A stretch of DNA of 64,000 nucleotides from Rutpela maculata (lineage: Eukaryota; Arthropoda; Insecta; Coleoptera; Cerambycidae), in contig OW386289.2 in NCBI GenBank assembly GCA_936432065.2, positions 164,857,348 through 164,921,347 on the forward strand, written 5' to 3'. The stretch's first letter is position 1. Each line of letters opens with the position of its first letter. The position numbers and the translations under genes are program-made. The notes under the pieces were generated by a model. The model was given only the letters and a program-made list of their open reading frames with translations. It was not told where the DNA came from and did not search any database. Below are positions 57,965 to 64,000 of this stretch, piece by piece.

Positions 57965-58560
57965 GTCGATTCAATCAATTCAATTCAAAAAGATTTTATT
58001 TAAAGTAAAAATATACATGAGTAAGGTTGGACGGGGCAGGTCCGGTTCGGCTAAGAACGATAATGGAATGGTAAGTTGGAACTCCCATTCGCCTGAGGCG
58101 AATTTAAAAACAACAATGTTCTTAACTTTACTGCCCACAAGGGCCTAAAACTAATTAAAATTACACTTGAAGTTGTCGCATTGAGCGCGCACAGATCAGT
58201 GAAAAATTTTGACTACTGCCACGGGAAAACAGAACACAACGAAAAAACCCGTTCGAAGTAATATCCACCCTGGTGGTCTTTCTGCCTCCAGGAAAATAGG
58301 GGAAGAATAAAAGTTTTAATTTCTAATAGGCCGAGAGGTAAATTTTGGGACAAAAAGAGGACAAAAGAACAAAAAAGGGTAAACAATGAACAAACAGAAA
58401 ACAAATAGAAGGGGGTTAAAATTGTAGATAAATAGTAAAGATAGGTTATAGTAGGGAAAAAGTTGGCTAAGGTGGAAGTTGCATGAAAATAGACAACGTC
58501 TGGTATGGTAATGGGTGCCTTTCAGATTGAATAGAATTGCATGTCTCAGAAGCACAAGAA
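57965..58560 (-). repeat. Possible 3' end of an unidentified minus-strand retroelement
   Basis: A TCAAT/TTCAA-type simple repeat (57968-57990) is followed by moderately GC-rich sequence with a small hairpin (ATTCGCCTGAGGCGAAT, 58088-58104). A simple-repeat tail next to GC-richer sequence is how several LINE 3' ends look here, but no protein is seen. Confidence 0.3.
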
Positions 58561-58819
58561 AAATGGAGAAAACCAGAACGTTAGCATGTCTAATCTTTTC
58601 GCGCCTCGTAGTATTTCTGTCATGCCCAATCTTACTTAATCGACAAGTTGTGAGCTTGCCGTCTGTATTTTTCGCTGTCGTTTAGACACTAATTATCACT
58701 GTCAGAATAATTATCGGTAATTTTACTTTCTCTTAAACAAATATTTAAGGTTGAACGGCACTAAAATTGTCCATAAGCACTTCATTTTCGAAGTATATTT
58801 AGTATTTACATAGGGCCCT

Positions 58820-59600
58820 CACAAAGTTGCACCATGTTTTTGGATTTCTGGAGAGTTTCTTGATGTCTCCTCATAACTTCTGTATGGTTTTGGCGTCTTC
58901 CATGATCATTAATTTCTAAATTGTCCTCGGTCTGCCTCTTCTTCGGTTACCTTGTGGGTTTCAGTCAAGTGACCTTCTGGGTACATCTTCGGTTGGCCAA
59001 CAAGCGTATGACCCAGCCATCTCCACTTGCTCTATCGAATATTCAGTTCAATTGGCTTCTGATTGATTCTGTGCCAAATGTCTTCGTTTGATAACTGATC
59101 CGACCAAAAAATTCACATTATTAAGACCAAACATCACGAAGACTTGCAGCTGCCATACAATTGATTTGGTAATCTTCCACGTTTCGCTAGCATAGGATGG
59201 CACCGACTTGATATTAGGGTTGAATATCCTCAGCTTGAAGTTCTTGGAGTAGGCACCTGCGTTCCATATGTTTTTGAGCATTCCTAAGGCTTTTCTGTCC
59301 TGCATTATTCTCTCCTTGGGGTGACTGTCTGGGCCCTATGGGGACAGTAATGCTTCTTCTTAGGTAAACAGGTTCACTCATCTGTTTAATTTCATGCTCA
59401 CCAGAAAACAGACTTTCCTAATTGTTAGTTCCAACGCGCATTTCCTTCGTTTAGTTTGTGTCGATTTGAACCCAACTTTTAGTGATTCGTTTTCCAGACG
59501 GTGTATGTTGACTGTCTTCTATTTTGACCACATGGTCACACCATTTCTTACAACCTTCTGGTGTTATTTGACTACATCCATATTCAGTAATTTAACAAAT
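58820..59600 (-). pseudogene. LINE ORF2 C-terminal relic
   Basis: Minus-strand reading: degraded YLGSIVT-type region near 59370, then LGMLKNIWNAGAYSKNFKLR, VPSYASETWKITKSI (family: LLYGSETW), and after a shift EDVPRRSLD and NPQGNRRRGRPR near 58960. It ends AKTIQKL and NFVRALC at 58820. The LxWNPQG.RKRGRP…W…ALC ending is typical of one widespread LINE group. Stops are present. Confidence 0.8.
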
Positions 59601-60935
59601 CTTCTAATTTAAATGTGATATTTTTTGCACCGACGTTATTTTTTCAATATATCAATTCAAATGCAAAACGGTATGTCCACGGCTTTGCAATAAGGTACCA
59701 AAGTAGGTAATCGGTGTTAATAATATTTGATAGTTGCGTGTCTTCAAAATATTCGGATCAAAATTAATGTTGCTGTCAATTTGTTCATGTCTGCCTTTCT
59801 AGCGCTAGCAATTTGATAGAGATGCTGGATTTGTCTGCACATTATGCCAGTTAAAGAATTTCTCGGCAAAATAAGGATAATCTTTTACTCCAACCACTTT
59901 CTATACTTTTCAGAATTAATTTCTACATGATAATCTTCGACTATGTAAAACATTTGTCCGCTCACTGTCCGACAACTTTCTCAATTTGTGATACAAAATG
60001 TATGAATATTTTTATCACCTGCAGTAGGCGCAGTAGATATAAGATAATAGTTTTAGAGTATCAGTAGAATATCTTCAGTCAGTTTCTCTACTTGCTGTAG
60101 CAGAAATAACAGGCATCGCTCTCGAACACCCTCAGTTTAACGCATATCAGCACGTGGCATTATTGAGGGCAAAACTTTTGCACACACTGAATGAGCTCTT
60201 GCGCAACCTTTATCTCTCGCCATCATTCATCTGCTTGGCAGTACTTATAGGTAATTTTTGCCCTTTTTTCGCATCTTTATGGCGGTCTGATGCCAAACGC
60301 AACAGTGCAGGGCTGACAGAACTGTTCTATTAATATCAATGATATTACCAATGATACTATGATAAAGAACCATTCGTGTTTCTGTTCGATACTGATCGAA
60401 AGAGTCTCATTTAATTCAATACAATTTAAATGAATTGTGCCTAATAGTGAATGTTTTTAACTCTCAGTAATATATTTGTATAAAAAGTTTGCTAAAGACA
60501 CCAGTATTTATTCTTTCTTGTAGATTTGAAATACTGGTAAACTATACACAAATTGAATTTTCCAGAAATATCTGAAGCTCTTGGATAAATAATTATTTAA
60601 TCTAAAACTTTTTAATTTCAGACTACAAACTTTACCCCTGATAAAGCAATTTGTTCATTATTCAGTATAGACGTGATTTAAAATTTAAATTATTCTGTTT
60701 ATGAGGTAATACGGTTTAAATGACTCTGTCTGGAACAGATATGTAGCTAAGGATGGCAGTTCACTTAGAAGAATTACTGCAATAATTTTCGCTGATATTG
60801 GAAAAAAGTTAGATTTGCACTTGCTACTTTATTCTCTGTGCCAATTTATTGATTTTAGGCACATAAGACTATTTTCTACAAACGAATGATATAAAACTAT
60901 TAAATATAAGATTTCCCTTTCTAATATGTCTGCTA
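59601..60935. other. No recognisable gene
   Basis: AT-rich; no motif or repeat ends recognised. Confidence 0.4.
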
Positions 60936-60939
60936 AATT

Positions 60940-61830
60940 CAAATCAAATTACACTAACAAAGCGTTTTTTTCCAATCCGGAAGTAATATCCTGTAATGTT
61001 TTCACAAACAGAAAATTTAGGTTCAGGAGGGGTGAAAATACGCCAATGGTAGTGCTAAAATTAGTAAATTTGATTATTGAACTTCGCGTTGGCACTTCTA
61101 GAGTTGAGTAAAGCATTTGATTGCGTTTCCAAAGAGACTTTACTTAATTAGCTAGAATTTTATAGTTTTAGAGATTTAGCACTTAATCTTATGAATTCCT
61201 ACTTATCAGATAGATATCAGTGTGTAAGGTTAAACTTAGCAACATGCTGCTGGTACAGCATGGTATTCCGCAAGATAGTGTATTGGGGCCGCTGCTATTT
61301 TTAATATACATAGATGACTTACTTGACGTTATCTCAATGTTTAAAGTCTTTTTGAGGATGATACTACTTTTTCGAAACAGTTAATGATACTGGCAGTAAT
61401 GTTGCTGACATTACAAATAACATTATAATTGAAGCCTCTGACCGATTCAGCGAAAACAAGTTATGCTTAAATACAAATAAAACAAACACACGATACTCTA
61501 CAAAGAATAATACCTCAGAAACCATGAAATTTCTAAGTTGACCTGGCATTCACATATCAATAATTTAACTACAAAATTGTCTACCCAAAGTTGTAAATAT
61601 GGTTCATCAAATTTAATATAGTGACCATCAGAAATAATCTACTGTCACTTATTACCACTTAATACATATAAAGGTACGTCTGAGAGAACATGCGAAAAAT
61701 GGAATTGACTTGACAGTTCACTTCGTAATGGAATTAAGGAATTGCTCATTAGACAATTCAAAACAAAGTTAAAATTACACCTTTTGTTTAGTACTGCAGA
61801 TTGTAGATTGTTGGCCCTGAGTTGGCCTTT
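60940..61830 (+). pseudogene. LINE reverse transcriptase fragment (Jockey/CR1-like)
   Basis: Plus-strand reading: FRRGENTPMVVLKLVNLIIE near 61018 (family: FGFRxGxxTxxAxxxL), LLELSKAFDCVSKETLL near 61095-61145 with the first catalytic Asp, and LALNLMNSYLSDRYQCVRLN near 61185. Then a shifted HGIPQDSVLGPLLF-type block near 61260-61300 and a degraded FADDTTFF stretch near 61352-61375. RFSENKLCLNTNKT follows near 61445. Shifts and stops break it several times. Confidence 0.82.
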
Positions 61831-61924
61831 CTTCATCTCGATCTTTTGTGAATTACCCTACAACTAGTTGTTGCCCAGGATTTCAAGATATTTTGTGAAG
61901 CTTGTGATTTTCCTGAGAGCTAAT

Positions 61925-63130
61925 TTCCCTATATCTTCAGCATTAATTCCACCTGTTCTAGGTATTTTAGCCTAATGCGGATTAGTACCTTGCATTCACA
62001 AAGTATATGTTCTGCAGTCTCAGTTGCTGCTTCGCAATATCTGCATTTGTCATTTTCTGCCATGCCCATGTTCTTGAGATGATATCTCAAGGGGTAATGG
62101 CCAGTTGGAAGGCCCGTGATCAGCCTTAGGTCGGACTTCGAGAAACCTTGCGGCATTCTTTGTCGAATAGGTTATAACTTTTCGCTGGTCTTTGGCCTGG
62201 AGTATTCCTCCAGTAGTACTTCTTTTGTTTCTTTTCCCATTTTTGGACCTCTTCCATTATGTGTCCCTTAGATAAGCCACAGAAGGTTCGGGTACGAAGA
62301 ATGACTTCTTTTCTTGCAAGGCTGTTAGCTGATTCATTTCCTTCTATTCCTTCATGCCCTGGCATCCACATCAAGGTAACCTTGTTGATTTTGCCAGTTG
62401 TTTCAGGGATTGTCTGCATTCCCAGACAATTTTAGACTCGAAGGTATAGGACCTAAGAGCCTTTAGTGCTGCCTGGCTATCTGAAAGTAGATCTTTGCCC
62501 TTCGAGTGCCTCTGATAAGGCATTCCTGGGCACACAGATCTATAGCATAGATTTCTGCCTGGAGGATGGTTGGGGTGTTGCCAAGGGCTTCAGATAGATA
62601 GATTTAGGCGCCGCTACGCCCAGAACAACCCCCTCATCCATCTTAGATCCATCTATGTACCAGATGAGTGACTCTTTCTTCAACCGCAGTACTTTAACTC
62701 GGCTTGCCTGACGCCTCTCAATCAGCACATCAAACGGGCAGTCAAAGTCGTGCTTGATTGTCATCGAGGCAGTGGGTTTGGTCATGGATTCAAGTTGAAT
62801 TAGCGCCAAAATCCTTAAATGACCAACCAGATCGCCTGGTCTAAATTTAAATGCCTGATGTCCTTTCCAAATGCAGTTCCAGGTAAGTTTCTGATCCAGG
62901 ATTACTCCTAGATACTTGACTTCAGTACTGTTCCATTTAATATAGGAGCTCTCAAATTTAGTTTTCTCCTTTGGCCAATGGAACAATAACTGTTTTGCTC
63001 GGGTTGACACCGAGGCCCGAGCACCATTTAGACGTTATGTTTAATGCAATTTGCATGTGGTTTGAGATCATAACCTTATAACCTGCCTCTCACAGTAACG
63101 ACTATGTCGTCAGCATAGCTTAGTATTATC
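61925..63130 (-). pseudogene. 5'-truncated LINE ORF2: end of reverse transcriptase plus RNase H and Cys/His tail (R1/I-like)
   Basis: Minus-strand reading: YADDIVV at 63118-63098 (catalytic aspartates intact), LGVNPSKTVI-type segment, WNSTEVKYLGVILDQKLTWN near 62945-62880, then SLIWYIDGSKMDEG (RNase H first Asp) near 62680. VTLMWMPGHEGIEGNESANS and LARKE (RNase H end) lie near 62385-62310. The tail is RLITGLPTGHYPLRYHL then CRYCEAATETAEHILCEC, a C-x2-C…H…C finger found at the end of R1/I/Jockey proteins. It is truncated just upstream of YADD at about 63130. Frameshifts lie near 62540 and 62140. Confidence 0.87.
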
Positions 63131-64000
63131 TATATATGTATATACTTATATTTATATGTTACTTGTCATCTAAGTCTTTGACTATAATATTAGGACTATC
63201 CTAATGTTATATGTTAATATTAATCTTCGTTTTTATTTATATTTGTTTACATTCCATTAGTTGACATGCGAGAACACTACGGTCTGATTCCTTTTTGAGT
63301 ATTATTATTATTATTATGATATATAGCTAAAGATCACAGCAAGTGTAGTAAATTTGGAATTATTTATTTCAGCTGCGAAAGCATTAACTTTGTCACGCCC
63401 ATTAACGGCCGGGGCCATTCAGCATTTATAAATTACTCCTCCGCTTCAAGTTTTCAGTCTTCCTTGATACAAAAGGTCGCCCACAGATTTTCTTTCGGTG
63501 TTCCCTAAATAGATAGCAGTCATTTATCGTCGCTAAAATAGCTAGTGACCTTTTGAATCAATATTCATTGGACCAAAATTTAAGATAATTATTTTTCACG
63601 TCATGAAATATCGTATTTGGATGCGTCGCCACGTTCACAAGAAATTATTTCAGGATGGAATAATCAACTCAACTCAACTGTAAATGACAGTAAATTTTAC
63701 GATTTATATAAGTTTAACTAATTCGTATTATTCTTATGTAACTTAGATAACAATATACTCAAGTAAATATTTCCTTCCAATATCCCCAAGATTTAAATAC
63801 AATTGATTATATACTGACATATTTATAGTAGAGAGCTCAGAGGCTGAAAATGTTCATCTTGCAGGGCTTTAAATACTAAAAGCTGACAACTGGATAAATC
63901 GATAGCATATATATATAGATAAACTTCAAAAAAAAGTTGTCCAAAAATTGTCCTGTGCAAAAGGGCGTTATTCAAAATTTTCGAGTTAAGTACTGTGTCA
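63131..64000. other. No recognisable gene
   Basis: TA-rich stretches and a short ATT microsatellite (63300-63316). I found no exon completing the SDR. Confidence 0.4.

Noticed and set aside
1..64000. CRISPR array, prophage or bacterial operon
   Set aside because: No regularly spaced identical repeats, no ribosome-binding-site-led gene strings; the composition and splice signals are animal.

Overview
The window is AT-rich animal DNA, almost certainly from an insect. It has small exons with GT..AG splice sites and GC-richer coding sequence, set in a dense graveyard of transposable elements. I see no prokaryotic operon, CRISPR array, rRNA or functional tRNA gene. The exact insect order cannot be fixed by eye; a repeat-rich beetle-like genome is one guess.

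The only clear host gene is a plus-strand short-chain dehydrogenase/reductase (SDR) gene, seen as three consecutive internal exons: 14623-14946, 47947-48157 and 51272-51456. Their phases join without a break (0/0, 1/1, 0) into 240 residues. The first intron is 33.0 kb and the second 3.1 kb. The protein resembles the Drosophila CG8888-type SDR (from memory). Its active site is degenerate: the Tyr and Lys of YxxxK read His and Leu, NNAG is replaced, and the third Gly of TGxxxGxG is Arg. It looks like a maintained pseudoenzyme. The first and last exons are not recognisable here and probably lie outside the window.

Everything else I can identify is mobile DNA, mostly dead. Regions: 0-0.65 kb, broken relic of an unknown ORF family; 2.7-6.3 kb, a hairpin/minisatellite element and a 2.1-kb mariner-like element with ~290-bp inverted repeats nested in an older inverted-repeat element; 7.7-9.0 kb, LINE end with RNase H; 10.8-12.4 kb, LINE fragments with a 249-bp MITE; 12.5-14.2 kb, a second Tc1/mariner-type relic; 15.2-19.7 kb, two non-coding TA-flanked elements; 19.9-21.6 kb, a LINE split by a 0.7-kb element; 21.9-23.1 kb, a hAT-type MITE and a LINE/Penelope-like/LINE mosaic; 23.9-25.2 kb, a foldback containing an 8-bp-TSD MITE; 25.3-26.1 kb, a 383-bp tandem repeat; 27.4-30.5 kb, a nearly full-length dead LINE plus tRNA-like SINE pieces; 36.1-38.4 kb, a 2.28-kb palindrome with an ORF copied in both arms; 40.6-41.8 kb, a mariner transposase relic and a THAP-like relic; 44.8-47.7 kb, a deeply nested mariner element; 48.5-50.5 kb, a Ty3/gypsy integrase relic split by a 900-bp hAT-like element; 52.5-63.1 kb, four LINE relics and two tandem copies of the 0.7-kb element.

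The most distinctive family is a ~690-bp non-coding element present as ten full or partial copies. It has subterminal inverted repeats, a 3' hairpin and an internal GTCT/GTCG microsatellite, the layout of DINE-1/Helentron-associated (HINE) elements. I found no gene system that looks like a new functional pathway. The novelty is in transposon architecture and in the degenerate SDR.
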